64,000 nucleotides of DNA from DATEPR01 sp036273855. Lineage in GTDB: Bacteria; Actinomycetota; Actinomycetes; Mycobacteriales; Pseudonocardiaceae. Location: contig DASUGU010000109.1 of the NCBI GenBank assembly GCA_036273855.1, positions 1-64,000 of the forward strand. The letters run 5' to 3'. The notes beneath the pieces were generated by a model. That model saw only the letters and a list, made by a program, of their open reading frames with translations. It ran no database searches and was not told where the DNA came from. The stretch's first letter is position 1. Every line of letters starts with the position of its first letter. This document shows, one piece after another, positions 25,727 through 33,754 of the stretch. Made by a program: the position numbers and the translations under genes.

Positions 25727-26025
25727 AAACGTCTACGTGCGCGCAGCGTTACCGGCAACTTGCCATTTCGATACCGAAGACGGAACGGCTCATTAGCCTA
25801 TTAGCCTTGTTAACAGGTTTTACCTAGCATAGGTAGGGTGCCGGGAGCTACCTCCCTGCGCTGCGCCACCTTCGGATGATGGCCCGGACCGCCACCGCCG
25901 CTGGCATGGCAGGCCGCCCGGGTGCTCGCCCGCAGACCGACCACTCTCGCGGTGGCCTTGGCGTGCGTTGTGGCCCCGCTTGCTTAACCGGCATAGATCG
26001 TCGCGGGCTTCTCCGTCCAAAGGCC
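25727..26025. other. 299-base stretch without a recognisable gene
   Basis: Mixed composition, AT-rich at 25760-25830. No coding signal. It forms the boundary between the AT-richer defence cargo and the GC-rich transfer module. Both neighbours end here (convergent), so terminators are expected, but none with a T-tract is obvious. Confidence 0.4.
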
Positions 26026-26160
26026 TCAGTCATGCGGCAGGTCGAGTCCATAGATGGTCGCTACCTTCCGCGCCCATGCGCGGGATCGTTGGGGCGCATG
26101 TTTCAACTGTTCCTGTGCCCATTGCTCAGGTGTCGGCGTGTGGCCCGCCATGTTGGCCAT
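26026..26160 (-). CDS. Small conserved-looking protein downstream of the translocase
   Basis: 44 residues from ATG 26160. The C-terminal core TPTPEQWAQEQLKHAPQRSR, then AWARKVATIYGLDL, looks like the short hypothetical proteins common in actinobacterial integrative elements. The frame is open upstream to GTG 26568, which overlaps the translocase stop in the same 4-base GTGA manner as the rest of this operon. A 180-residue protein with a disordered, Thr/Ser/Pro-rich N-terminus is therefore a real alternative. The upstream part of that frame lies over the GTGAC repeats, which favours the short form. Function unknown. Confidence 0.5.
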   Translation of the reverse strand: MANMAGHTPTPEQWAQEQLKHAPQRSRAWARKVATIYGLDLPHD

Positions 26161-26457
26161 TGCTGTGTTCGCTGGCCGTTCAGCAGGGCGGCGCTTGGTG
26201 TCTCCTGCGGCGACATGAGCGCCTGACTCGGCGGTGGCGCTCTGGCGGGGTCTAGGTACCCGGTCGTTGTCCGCCAGCTCGGTCGTGCCGGTCGATCCGG
26301 TCTGCTCGGTCGCGGACCTGTTCGGGTTACTGGCGGTAGGTGGTGCATGGTCACAGCTCCTGTCTGGTGTGGTCGTGCTGGCTTGTCTTGCGGTCGAGCG
26401 GGACGCGTTCGGTGGGTCTGTCAGATGTGGTCGTTTCGTAGTGGAATTTGTGCGGTT

Positions 26458-26598
26458 GTGACAGCCACGTGGCGAGGCGTCACAGCCGTCACGGCCCACA
26501 TTCCCGCTGGTCAAGCTGCCTGAAGTGCCGTCACGGGCGGCGTGACGGTGTGACGGCAGGGCCCTCACAGTGTGACACCCGATTGGCCGGGTTGTGAC
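26458..26598. repeat. Cluster of GTGAC/GTCAC repeats (candidate cis transfer site)
   Basis: Eight GTGAC or GTCAC pentamers in 141 bases: 26458, 26479, 26488, 26530, 26542, 26550, 26572 and 26594, most extended to GTGAC(A/G)G or its complement. Far more than chance for such a length. It covers the last codons of the translocase gene and the space after it. Streptomyces TraB proteins bind short repeats near their gene (clt), so this is a candidate clt, or an iteron-type site. Between 26161 and 26457 nothing else was recognised. Confidence 0.5.
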
Positions 26599-28808
26599 GG
26601 CTGATCCTGATCATCCGAGCCGTCCCGCTGACGGTCGTCTCGTCCGGACCAGTGGTGGACAGCGGCACGGATGTCGGTGGTGCGGTAGCCCCTGACTTGT
26701 CGGACCGTGCCGTCGTCGGTGGGTACCCGGTCGCGGGTGGGTTCGCAGCCCAGTTCGCGCATCCGCTGGGCGAACGTGCCGGGATCGATGTCCAGGGCAT
26801 CGACCAACTCGCCCGTGGGGATGAACTCGCGTTCGTCGATCTCGTCACCCAGGTAGTCCATGACGGCCACCAACGGTTCGGGCAGCTTCATTCGGTGATC
26901 GTCAGCAACCTCGCCCGTACAGTCGGCGCGGCCGGAACCCAACGCCTTGACCACGCTGGCCTGATCGACCTCGTATGTCAGGTCGTCGCCGGCCGCGTGT
27001 CCGGCCAGCGTCCCGGCCGCCTCGCGCAAGGCCCGGCCGCGTGCGCAGATCTCCCGCCACTCGGCGTTCGGCATGTAATACGTGCGCACCGTCATGGCCA
27101 ACGCGTCCGGACCGGCGTCGGTGTCGCCATCCGGGCGCAGGATGCCCACGCCCTTGTGTCCGGGCAGCAGGGTCGAGGCGTCGTAGCCGCGCGTGTTCAT
27201 CTGCTCGCCCAACACGATATTGGAGTCCCGCCAGTCCATCACTCGCAACGCGAAACGGGAACCCAACACCGCCCGCAGCCGGGACGGGATGGTGTTCGAG
27301 TCCGGCCGTTGGGTGGCCAGAATGACCACGATGCCCGCTGCTGGTCCTTTGCGAACCAGGTAGGTCAACAGGTCGGCGATGTACTCCCCGAGAGTGGCCT
27401 TCTTACCGCCGATCTGTTGGCGTGTATGGTTTTCCAGGAACACCTGAACCTCATCGATGATGACCGCGGTAACTGGCATTCCGAGGTTCGTGTCCCGCGA
27501 GATCGCCGGAGTGATCTTCGACTCCGGACAGATCTCATCATCCAATGTGGCCATTCGGGCGAACCGCGACTGTACCTCCGCCACCAGTTCCACCAGGTGA
27601 TCCCGTACGGCCTCGGCCTGGTCCAACTCGTCACCGCACACGAACCGGTAGGCCACCTGTTCGACGGCGTCCCAGTCCTTGCCGCCCTTTCCGTCGAATA
27701 CGTACAGCCTGGTGAACGGGTCCAGTACCAGGCCAGATGCGGCCAGGCGGGTTGCGAACGTCTTACCCTGCCTGGGAATGGCGCCCACCAGTAGTGAGGT
27801 CCACACCAACGGCAGGTCAATTCGCCGCTGTCGCGTGTCAAGGCCGAACGGCACCGGCCTCCAGGCGTCCCACCACTCCACGTCCAGCAGCGGGGTCCGC
27901 AGTGGTGGACCGGCGTAGGGGTCCTCATCTGCCACCCACAGGAACACCCGTCCCGCGTGTCCACCCTTGCCGCGCACCCGTTCCACGATCAGTTGCACTT
28001 CGTCAACAGCCAGCGCCGACGCGAGCGCGTCTCGGTGTTTGATCACGTCGGCGGCCTTGCGGGTTGCCGGCAGGTCCACAGTGATGGCCCAGCCATCACC
28101 AACCCGACCGGCCCGCTCGACAAGGCGCAGCGTCTCGTCCTTGCCGATCAGCTTCGCGTCCCGGATGGCGTCGACCAGGACTTGCGGGTCCATCGTCCAG
28201 GTCAGCGTGCGCGGACCGGCGAGCACCGCCTTGCGTCCCGGTGAGCCGTCCTTGCGTCGGCCGATGATGGCCAGTGCTACTGCTCCGACTCCGGCAGTGG
28301 TCCACACAGCACCCGAGCCGTACACGAGATCGGCAGTCAGCAGCAGTACCGCGCCGGCCACGACTGTCGCGCCGGTGATCTTCCACCGGAACAGGGTCAG
28401 CGCACGGATCTCAACGAACTTGTCGGCTAGCTTCTCCGACTGCTCTGCCGCTGCCCGGTAGTCGTGTACCCGCACCCACCGACGCCAGGCACGCACAGAC
28501 ACCACCAGACCCCGCGCTGCCGCGCCGAGTAGCCGAAACGGTGAGCGCAGCAGCCACGCGGCGGCGTCCTTACCACGCTGCCGCGCCGCACGTGCGGACT
28601 TCAGCCCGGCCGGCACCCGCTGTGAACGTTGCCACCAGTTCACGAACCGGCGTCCTGTGACATGTCGGTTCATGACCGGTTGCGCGGGGGTCGTGTCGGC
28701 AACCAGCTCGCCGTCGTACACAGGCCCGAAGGGCTCCACCGCCCGTATCGGCACTGCGACCGGCAGGGCATCGGGTATGACGGTGGTCTTGTCTTCACCC
28801 GAGGTCAT
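26565..28808 (-). CDS. FtsK/SpoIIIE-family DNA translocase (TraB-like transfer protein)
   Basis: 747 residues from ATG 28808. Hexameric dsDNA pump expected to move the element between mycelia. Two membrane helices lie near residues 130-170 (ITGATVVAGAVLLLTADLVY and AVWTTAGVGAVALAII). The motor domain has Walker A GAIPRQGKTFATRLA (near 343), Walker B TAVIIDEVQVFLE and ILATQRPDSNTIPSRLRAV. The C-terminus carries a winged-helix-like segment (FIPTGELVDALDIDPGTFAQ). Its start overlaps the DUF2637 stop in ATGA. The long N-terminal extension of the open frame overlaps that gene and is shadow. This is the transfer gene typical of AICEs. Confidence 0.92.
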   Translation of the reverse strand: MTSGEDKTTVIPDALPVAVPIRAVEPFGPVYDGELVADTTPAQPVMNRHVTGRRFVNWWQRSQRVPAGLKSARAARQRGKDAAAWLLRSPFRLLGAAARGLVVSVRAWRRWVRVHDYRAAAEQSEKLADKFVEIRALTLFRWKITGATVVAGAVLLLTADLVYGSGAVWTTAGVGAVALAIIGRRKDGSPGRKAVLAGPRTLTWTMDPQVLVDAIRDAKLIGKDETLRLVERAGRVGDGWAITVDLPATRKAADVIKHRDALASALAVDEVQLIVERVRGKGGHAGRVFLWVADEDPYAGPPLRTPLLDVEWWDAWRPVPFGLDTRQRRIDLPLVWTSLLVGAIPRQGKTFATRLAASGLVLDPFTRLYVFDGKGGKDWDAVEQVAYRFVCGDELDQAEAVRDHLVELVAEVQSRFARMATLDDEICPESKITPAISRDTNLGMPVTAVIIDEVQVFLENHTRQQIGGKKATLGEYIADLLTYLVRKGPAAGIVVILATQRPDSNTIPSRLRAVLGSRFALRVMDWRDSNIVLGEQMNTRGYDASTLLPGHKGVGILRPDGDTDAGPDALAMTVRTYYMPNAEWREICARGRALREAAGTLAGHAAGDDLTYEVDQASVVKALGSGRADCTGEVADDHRMKLPEPLVAVMDYLGDEIDEREFIPTGELVDALDIDPGTFAQRMRELGCEPTRDRVPTDDGTVRQVRGYRTTDIRAAVHHWSGRDDRQRDGSDDQDQPSQPGQSGVTL

Positions 28809-29512
28809 GCCGTCACCCCCGCATCGGTCGCGATGGTCTCGGCCCGTAGCGCGGCGGCCAGCCGGGAGGACAACCCACGTGAGCACCCGGTGGTCTCCCG
28901 CACCCACGCCGGGGTCACGATCACCTCCGCTGTGTTCGCCGCACGGGCTGCGGCCAGGTAATCCGCGAACGACGTTCGCCGCGCCGGATGCAGATCGGCG
29001 ACCGGCGTGGTATCGCCGGATGAGTTCATGAACGCCTGACCCAACGCGTCCCGCAGATCGGTGACAGCCTCGGCGGCGACGAACACCACCAGCGGAGGCA
29101 CCGAGTGCAGCACCACCAGCGCCGGTGAACCGGTCATGAACGCCTGCCAGGTGTTCATGACATAGGTGGCCGCGAGCGTGAACCACTTCGCCGTCCGCGA
29201 CCACCCGCCGGTCCGTACACCGTGGCGGGCGGTGATCTGCTCAGCCCGCAGGATCGCTAGCAGCACGAGCGACACCATCGGGTCCAGCAGCCACGCCGAC
29301 CACCACGGCAGCGACCACGTACGGGCACCGTTCGCGGCGAACTGCTGAACGTTGGTCATCGTGAACGCCAGGCCCAGCAAAATTCCGGACCAGCACAGCC
29401 GGTCGACCTGTGCGGCCGCCCGCCCCACCGGTTCGGTTCCGGCCAGCCGGTTCTCCTCGGACTTCGGCGTGGCCCGACGGAACTGACTCTGGTCTACCCG
29501 TGGCGCGTTCAT
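28805..29512 (-). CDS. DUF2637-domain membrane protein of the transfer operon
   Basis: 235 residues. After a polar N-terminus come hydrophobic helices ILLGLAFTMTNVQQFA, WWSAWLLDPMVSLVLLAIL, WFTLAATYVMNTWQAFM and LVVLHSVPPLVVFVAAEAV. The pattern, with LDPMVSLVLL, fits DUF2637 proteins, found almost only in actinobacterial integrative elements and plasmids next to FtsK/TraB genes. The C-terminal part is cytoplasmic and helical, with a possible HTH-like segment (VIVTPAWVRETTGCSRGLSS). ATGA overlaps at both ends couple it to its neighbours. Probably assists intramycelial spread or anchors the translocase; this is inference from context. Confidence 0.82.
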   Translation of the reverse strand: MNAPRVDQSQFRRATPKSEENRLAGTEPVGRAAAQVDRLCWSGILLGLAFTMTNVQQFAANGARTWSLPWWSAWLLDPMVSLVLLAILRAEQITARHGVRTGGWSRTAKWFTLAATYVMNTWQAFMTGSPALVVLHSVPPLVVFVAAEAVTDLRDALGQAFMNSSGDTTPVADLHPARRTSFADYLAAARAANTAEVIVTPAWVRETTGCSRGLSSRLAAALRAETIATDAGVTA

Positions 29513-29862
29513 CGGCCACCACCTCGCCGGCTACGGGCCGACCGGCCGTCCACGGCCCGCAGGTCCACCGTCGTCACGGTCAGGGTCCGGGTCAGGACAT
29601 GAGCGGCGAGCAGGTCCGGCACCGCCAGCACCGCGAACGTGACCCACGGATTGCCGGGGTGCGTGATGACCACCCACTGCACTCCGACCAGCAGCCCGGC
29701 CGTCAGCAGCACCCGCCCGGCCAGCGATACCAGCCGCGCACCGGACCGGGCCGCGTCCACAGCAGCACGAGCACGACGGGCACCGGCCCGCCACACCCAC
29801 ACCAAGGCGCCCAGCCCGCCCATACCTGCCAACAACTCCTGTGCGGTGAGATGCACGCTCAT
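29509..29862 (-). CDS. Small membrane protein of the transfer operon
   Basis: 117 residues with a short N-terminal hydrophobic segment (LLAGMGGLGALVWVW), an Arg/Ala-rich region, and two helices (LAGRVLLTAGLLVGVQWVVI and WVTFAVLAVPDLLAAHVL). Basic C-terminus ending RSRRGGGR. No named domain recognised. It sits between WhiB and DUF2637 with 4-base ATGA overlaps on both sides. By position it resembles the small spread (Spd-like) membrane proteins of actinobacterial conjugative elements; that assignment is inference. Confidence 0.75.
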   Translation of the reverse strand: MSVHLTAQELLAGMGGLGALVWVWRAGARRARAAVDAARSGARLVSLAGRVLLTAGLLVGVQWVVITHPGNPWVTFAVLAVPDLLAAHVLTRTLTVTTVDLRAVDGRSARSRRGGGR

Positions 29863-30251
29863 GCCAGCTCACCGCCCACCGAGCCGTCAGGATCGGTTTC
29901 GTCGGTGTGTCGGCGGCGGTAGCGCCACACTGGGAACAGTTCCCGCACGGCTTCAGCCGGCAGCGCTCCCCACACACCCACCGTCGCAGCGCCCGACATG
30001 CGGAGCTGCAACTCCAGACACTCCCGCCGGACCGGACAGCCCGCACAGATCCGCGCGGCGAACTCCTGGTCAGTCAGGTCGTCGCCCGACCAGGCCGGCT
30101 CCTGCTGCTCCAAGCCGTACAGCTCCATGCAGGACCCATCGCGGGTCACCAGCTCCAGCAGCACCTCGTCGGGCACGCCTGCCACCGCGTCCAGAGACTC
30201 CGCCAGGCGCTCGATGCCCTCGTCCGGGTTCAGCGCGTCTGTGCCGTTCAT
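29859..30251 (-). CDS. WhiB-family iron-sulfur transcription factor
   Basis: 130 residues. Four cysteines in the WhiB arrangement: GSC near residue 41, then ICAGCPVRREC near 69-78, followed by the GVWGAL turn that corresponds to the GVWGG motif. Binds a redox-sensitive 4Fe-4S cluster and usually acts with the primary sigma factor. The basic C-terminal WRYRRRH may contact DNA. ATGA overlaps link it to the HTH gene before and the membrane-protein gene after. Element-borne WhiB proteins probably tune transfer genes, but its targets cannot be read from the sequence. Confidence 0.93.
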   Translation of the reverse strand: MNGTDALNPDEGIERLAESLDAVAGVPDEVLLELVTRDGSCMELYGLEQQEPAWSGDDLTDQEFAARICAGCPVRRECLELQLRMSGAATVGVWGALPAEAVRELFPVWRYRRRHTDETDPDGSVGGELA

Positions 30252-30475
30252 CGGGCATCACCCCGCCCGAGTCGGTCGACACGTGGCTCGTCTTCGGAGG
30301 CCAGCTCAGCCAGCACATGTGCCGGCACCAGCAGACGCCGCCTCCGCCGCACGGCCGGCAACAGCCCGACGCGGATGGCCCAGCAAACCCGGTCGGTGTC
30401 GACTCCGAGAAGCCAGGCAACCTCCGAGATCGTGAACAAGGGGCAGGGATGATTCTTCGAACGAGATTTCTTCAT
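30248..30475 (-). CDS. Excisionase-like helix-turn-helix protein
   Basis: 75 residues from ATG 30475. FTISEVAWLLGVDTDRVCWA followed by LLPAVRRRRRLLVPAHVLAE is a MerR/excisionase-type (HTH_17) winged helix. It is the first gene of the leftward transfer operon, with operator repeats upstream (30580-30675). It may act as the recombination directionality factor for the serine integrase or simply as a regulator. It lies 13 kb from the integrase gene, unlike many elements where xis and int adjoin. A longer frame upstream is open but has weak coding character. Confidence 0.75.
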   Translation of the reverse strand: MKKSRSKNHPCPLFTISEVAWLLGVDTDRVCWAIRVGLLPAVRRRRRLLVPAHVLAELASEDEPRVDRLGRGDAR

Positions 30476-30579
30476 GGTTGTTTGGTCCTTACTCTTGGCT
30501 GCGACTCGCGGATTGCGAGCCGCTGCCTCAAGTAACGGCGAAAGGGCAGGACACAACCATGTCGTCTTAGCAATACACT

Positions 30580-30675
30580 ATTCTCGACGAGAATTACACC
30601 AGGTCGAGACCAGGGTGATGGATCAGAGATATTCCGAGAAAGAATGTCCGCGCGACCGATATTCCGGGAGAGAAT
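30580..30675. promoter_or_regulatory. Three ATTC-N7-GAAT operators before the transfer operon
   Basis: ATTCTCGACGAGAAT at 30580-30594 is a perfect palindrome. ATTCCGAGAAAGAAT (30631-30645) and ATTCCGGGAGAGAAT (30661-30675) share the ATTC/GAAT arms, and both follow GAT. All three lie between the XRE regulator's stop and the start of the excisionase-like gene. A 15-bp dyad repeated three times is the expected pattern for cooperative repression, probably by the adjacent XRE regulator. Confidence 0.65.
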
Positions 30676-30682
30676 GCTCGCC

Positions 30683-32146
30683 CTAGTCGACCCGCCCGGA
30701 CGGGTGCTTGAGGTCATGGAGCAGCGCATGGAAGTCCGCGCCAGCGTTCGGGCCGTAGGTTTGCAACTCCTGGTCCAGCTCTGCGGCGACCATCAGGAGC
30801 GATGGACGGCTGTGCCGGCCCCCTTGGAGCGCTGCTGCGCCGAGCGTGGATGCCTGGTCGACGTCGCCTTGGCGGGCCGCGATCACTGCCAACGTCAGTT
30901 CAGCTTCCGCCTTGCGCATGGGAGCGATGACGACGCCGTCCGGCGTGGTAGCGCGTCGGATGACCTCGTCGGCATTGCGCTTCGCCAGCCCGTCCTCACC
31001 GACGATCCGGTAAGTGTCCATCGCGTAGAAGTCCCACTTGTCCGGGTCGACCACGAAATGGTTGTCTGGCCGCTCGGGATACGGAAGGCCGTTGAGCAAC
31101 TCGCTACCGTGCTCCAATGCGGTATGAACGTCTTCCGCATTGCCCATGCGGGCGTACGCCTTCGCTTGCTGACCGTAGAGCTGGACGGCGACAGATTGTG
31201 ACGGTGCCGCTGCGATTCCCGCCTGCGCTGCCGAGATGACCGCCCGATGGTTTCCGGAGGTGAGATGGAACCACGCCAGCATCTCATGCGCCCACCCGAT
31301 GACGGCCGGGTTTCCGGAGTCGGCTCCGAGGCTCATGGCCATTCGTCGCGTCGCTTCGGCCGCAGCCGAGTCGCCGAGGTCATATTCAAGACACCCCACC
31401 AGCAGGGCGAGCATGCCGGCGTTGTTGAGGATGTCTCGATGCTGCGCGAGCGTGATGCGGTTCTCTAGCAGTTGCGTCACTCGGCCCAGCCATTGCTTAC
31501 CGGTGTCCACTAGCTCACGGGCATCGGCGTGCGCGTAGTCACAGCAAAGCTGTTCGACTGTGATGTTGAGAGCGTCCAGCGTCGATTGGTCGATGGCAGA
31601 GGCCCGCACGCGTTGGAGCAGTTCAAGCGTGTCCATTCCGGTCGCCGCGATGAGCACATCATCACGCGCCCGCGGAACGGCCAAACTGTTCGACGAACCA
31701 GCCCGAGGCGATATCAGACGACTCTGGCCCGGAAGATCGAACCACAGTAGATGCTGCGGCAAATGCAAGATTCGGGCGTAGTTCCGAAGCGTTTCGAGAT
31801 TCTGCTCAGGTCTGCCATTTTCGAGCTTGCTCACCTGAGCCTGCGTCAGACCAAGCCAACGACCGAGCAGCTCCTGATTGAGCGCCTTGCCGAAAAGCTG
31901 TAGATGACGCGGATGGTTACGATATGCCTTGAAAATCTTCCCGATGTGCTGACTCTCGAACGCCGAACGGAACTGGTCAGTCTCGAAGAACTCGTTCCTG
32001 AGCTGTGCCGGCGGGGTACGGAGCTGGTCCCGCTGCTCTCGGTGGCATCTGCTGCACAGACGTGCGGTGTTGTCAGCCGCAACCGACGACCCGCAGGCCG
32101 CGCAACGGCGGTCACCGCTACGTGCTCCCTGCTCGGGAGCGCCCAT
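30683..32146 (-). CDS. XRE-family regulator with N-terminal zinc ribbon and TPR-like C-terminus
   Basis: 487 residues. Cysteines CAACGSS and LCSRCHREQ at about residues 15-35 form a zinc ribbon. An HTH follows at about 83-115 (LNQELLGRWLGLTQAQVSKLENG), then a long helical region with repeat character (AATRRMAMSLGADSGNPAVI, LYGQQAKAYARMGNAEDV, AELTLAVIAARQGDVDQA). This design is common for regulators of actinobacterial mobile elements, where the helical part senses a signal. It is divergent from the Imm1 operon and upstream of the operators and transfer operon, so it is the likely repressor or switch of transfer. It starts at ATG 32146. Confidence 0.88.
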   Translation of the reverse strand: MGAPEQGARSGDRRCAACGSSVAADNTARLCSRCHREQRDQLRTPPAQLRNEFFETDQFRSAFESQHIGKIFKAYRNHPRHLQLFGKALNQELLGRWLGLTQAQVSKLENGRPEQNLETLRNYARILHLPQHLLWFDLPGQSRLISPRAGSSNSLAVPRARDDVLIAATGMDTLELLQRVRASAIDQSTLDALNITVEQLCCDYAHADARELVDTGKQWLGRVTQLLENRITLAQHRDILNNAGMLALLVGCLEYDLGDSAAAEATRRMAMSLGADSGNPAVIGWAHEMLAWFHLTSGNHRAVISAAQAGIAAAPSQSVAVQLYGQQAKAYARMGNAEDVHTALEHGSELLNGLPYPERPDNHFVVDPDKWDFYAMDTYRIVGEDGLAKRNADEVIRRATTPDGVVIAPMRKAEAELTLAVIAARQGDVDQASTLGAAALQGGRHSRPSLLMVAAELDQELQTYGPNAGADFHALLHDLKHPSGRVD

Positions 32147-32382
32147 CCCGATCCCCCGTCGACGTCGCTGAGCTGCTGCTATGCCTCACTCAGAGTACAT
32201 CGGTCGTCACAGTCCCACCATCGCGTGAACCCTGCCGGCGAGGACCGCGCCTCCACCTGGCGATATGTCAGCGCGGGAGTGCCGCATGTCCGAACGGATA
32301 TAGACCACCCCACAGTGGCGGCGGCACGGTTGGCGCAGTTCGTCCAATACCCACACGGACCAGATTCGAGGCAGCCCCAACC

Positions 32383-32841
32383 ATGTCCCCACCCGAACAC
32401 CCGGTCCTCACAGCGTCACTAACGACCGGAGTCGCACGGGTCGCACGCGGAATGACAGAGTCGGCCAGCCTTGTCGATGAAATTTTGAAGCTAGACCACA
32501 CGGACTGGGAGACCACACTCTCGGTGGGAGATGTCGAATTTCACCAGACATCAGAGGGTCCGTACCCAGACAACCAGATGAGGGTCAGCGTACAGCCGTC
32601 GAGAGGCTACGCAGCTCTCAACCACACCGACACTAACGACCCCAGCGTGTATCTCGCCAACTCCTACAACCCGAAACGACCACTGCCTGAAATCTCCCTC
32701 ATCTTCAACGGCACGACCGGTCGCGTATTTCCCCGCACGGCCGCCATTCCAATAGCCGACGCCCGAAATGCTCTGCACGAGTGGGTGCGAACGCGCGCAC
32801 GTCCAACGTGCATTGAATGGCGTCCATACGACGCCTACTAG
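32383..32841 (+). CDS. Imm1-family immunity protein
   Basis: 152 residues from ATG 32383; ATG 32452 (129 residues, the more usual Imm1 length) is an alternative. The body reads VSVQPSRGYAALNHT, then DPSVYLANSY, LPEISLIFNGTTGRVFPRTA and the closing DARNALHEWVRTRARPTCIEW. The final alpha-helix followed by RP-x-x-(I/V)-x-W is characteristic of Imm1. Imm1 proteins neutralise polymorphic toxins, often nucleases or deaminases. No toxin gene adjoins it, so it is an orphan here. It is first in a rightward operon of small genes, divergent from the XRE regulator. Confidence 0.7.
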   Translation: MSPPEHPVLTASLTTGVARVARGMTESASLVDEILKLDHTDWETTLSVGDVEFHQTSEGPYPDNQMRVSVQPSRGYAALNHTDTNDPSVYLANSYNPKRPLPEISLIFNGTTGRVFPRTAAIPIADARNALHEWVRTRARPTCIEWRPYDAY

Positions 32842-32869
32842 CTTCCTCCACCTGTGAGATTGGATACGA

Positions 32870-33052
32870 ATGAACCTGCTGTGCCCATTGAACAGCCAGA
32901 CAAGACCCACGCCATGGGCGTTCGCCGCAACAAGGCTCGTTGTCTGCCTGGCCACGCTCAGCCCGGAAGAAGTGCAAGCGGCGAAGGACGCCCTGTTTCC
33001 TGATGGCAGCCCGCAGCAGGGCGACCACACCCCGCACGGGAGGACGTCGTGA
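32870..33052 (+). CDS. Small hypothetical protein
   Basis: 60 residues from ATG 32870. The central AATRLVVCLATLSPEEVQAA followed by KDALFPDG is amphipathic. No family recognised and the ribosome-binding site is weak. Support comes from the 4-base GTGA overlap of its stop with the next gene, matching the coupling in the rest of this operon. Confidence 0.45.
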   Translation: MNLLCPLNSQTRPTPWAFAATRLVVCLATLSPEEVQAAKDALFPDGSPQQGDHTPHGRTS

Positions 33053-33225
33053 TCGACCCGGTCTCCTTGGTCTTCCTTCTGATCATCGTCGTGTGCCTGC
33101 CTGCCGTGGCCTATCTGGTTCCGCAGGACCCGGCGGTGGTCCGCGTGGTCGGCGCGGTGAGTCGGCGGTGTCGACACCGCCGGACGCGACGGTGGGTCGC
33201 CCACCAGCGAGGTGACCGGCGATGA
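33049..33225 (+). CDS. Small single-pass membrane protein
   Basis: 58 residues from GTG 33049 with a strong GGGAGG ribosome-binding site. An N-terminal helix (VSLVFLLIIVVCLPAVAYLV) is followed by a very basic tail (RRCRHRRTRRW). Overlaps of 4 bases at both ends (GTGA before, ATGA after) place it firmly in the operon. Its small size has probably kept it out of many annotations. It may tether a partner to the membrane; function unknown. Confidence 0.6.
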   Translation: MIDPVSLVFLLIIVVCLPAVAYLVPQDPAVVRVVGAVSRRCRHRRTRRWVAHQRGDRR

Positions 33226-33458
33226 GCCTCGACACCGGCGGCTACCGGACGCGATGGACCGTGCCCTGCACGGACTTGATCGGCCACCAACGGCGGGTGG
33301 TGATCAGTCCAGCCAGCGTCGGGTCGACCCTGCTGGTTGCCCTGCCCTCCGACACCGTCCGACTCACCGACGAGCAGGCACTGGAGATGGCCGCCGACCT
33401 GGTGAAGGCCGTGCGAGAGATCCTTCCGAACAACGAAGAAGTGGAGATCAAGTCGTGA
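33222..33458 (+). CDS. Small hypothetical protein of the Imm1 operon
   Basis: 78 residues from ATG 33222. TGGYRTRWTVPCTDLIGH and VISPASVGSTLLVALPSDTV suggest a small beta-rich domain. The C-terminus is an acidic helix (LTDEQALEMAADLVKAVREI). GC-rich codons. ATGA overlap with the preceding gene and GTGA with the following XRE gene. Such proteins accompany XRE regulators in actinobacterial elements. No function can be assigned. Confidence 0.65.
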   Translation: MSLDTGGYRTRWTVPCTDLIGHQRRVVISPASVGSTLLVALPSDTVRLTDEQALEMAADLVKAVREILPNNEEVEIKS

Positions 33459-33754
33459 GCACGGGTGACCGACGGCCGCTGGACGACGGCGCAATCGCCG
33501 CAATGCTCGCCTCGATCGGCGCCCAGGTACGCGACGCCCGCAAAGCGCGCGGCTGGTACCTCGCCGACATAGCGACCTTGCTGGGCCTGTCCCCCTCGGT
33601 GCTCTGCCGCCTGGAACTGGCGCGGCGTGAACCCAGCCTGCACCAGGTCATCAGCACCTGCGCCGCACTAGGCAAACGGTTCAGCGACGTCGTACGGCAG
33701 GCCGAAGACGACGCGTTCCCAATCGGCTCCGGCCCATGGGACTCGCCAACTTGA
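33455..33754 (+). CDS. Small XRE-family HTH regulator
   Basis: 99 residues from GTG 33455. IGAQVRDARKARGWYLADIA, then LLGLSPSVLCRLELARREPS and QVISTCAALGKRFSDVV form a clean lambda-repressor-like HTH. Almost no other domain is present. Last gene of the small rightward operon, coupled by a 4-base overlap. Likely an autoregulator or a second switch protein for the element beside the larger XRE protein at 30683-32146. Confidence 0.85.
   Translation: MSTGDRRPLDDGAIAAMLASIGAQVRDARKARGWYLADIATLLGLSPSVLCRLELARREPSLHQVISTCAALGKRFSDVVRQAEDDAFPIGSGPWDSPT

Noticed and set aside
30580..30675. Possible small CRISPR array
   Set aside because: Only three dyad-type 15-bp sites at unequal spacing, no cas genes; operators explain them better.
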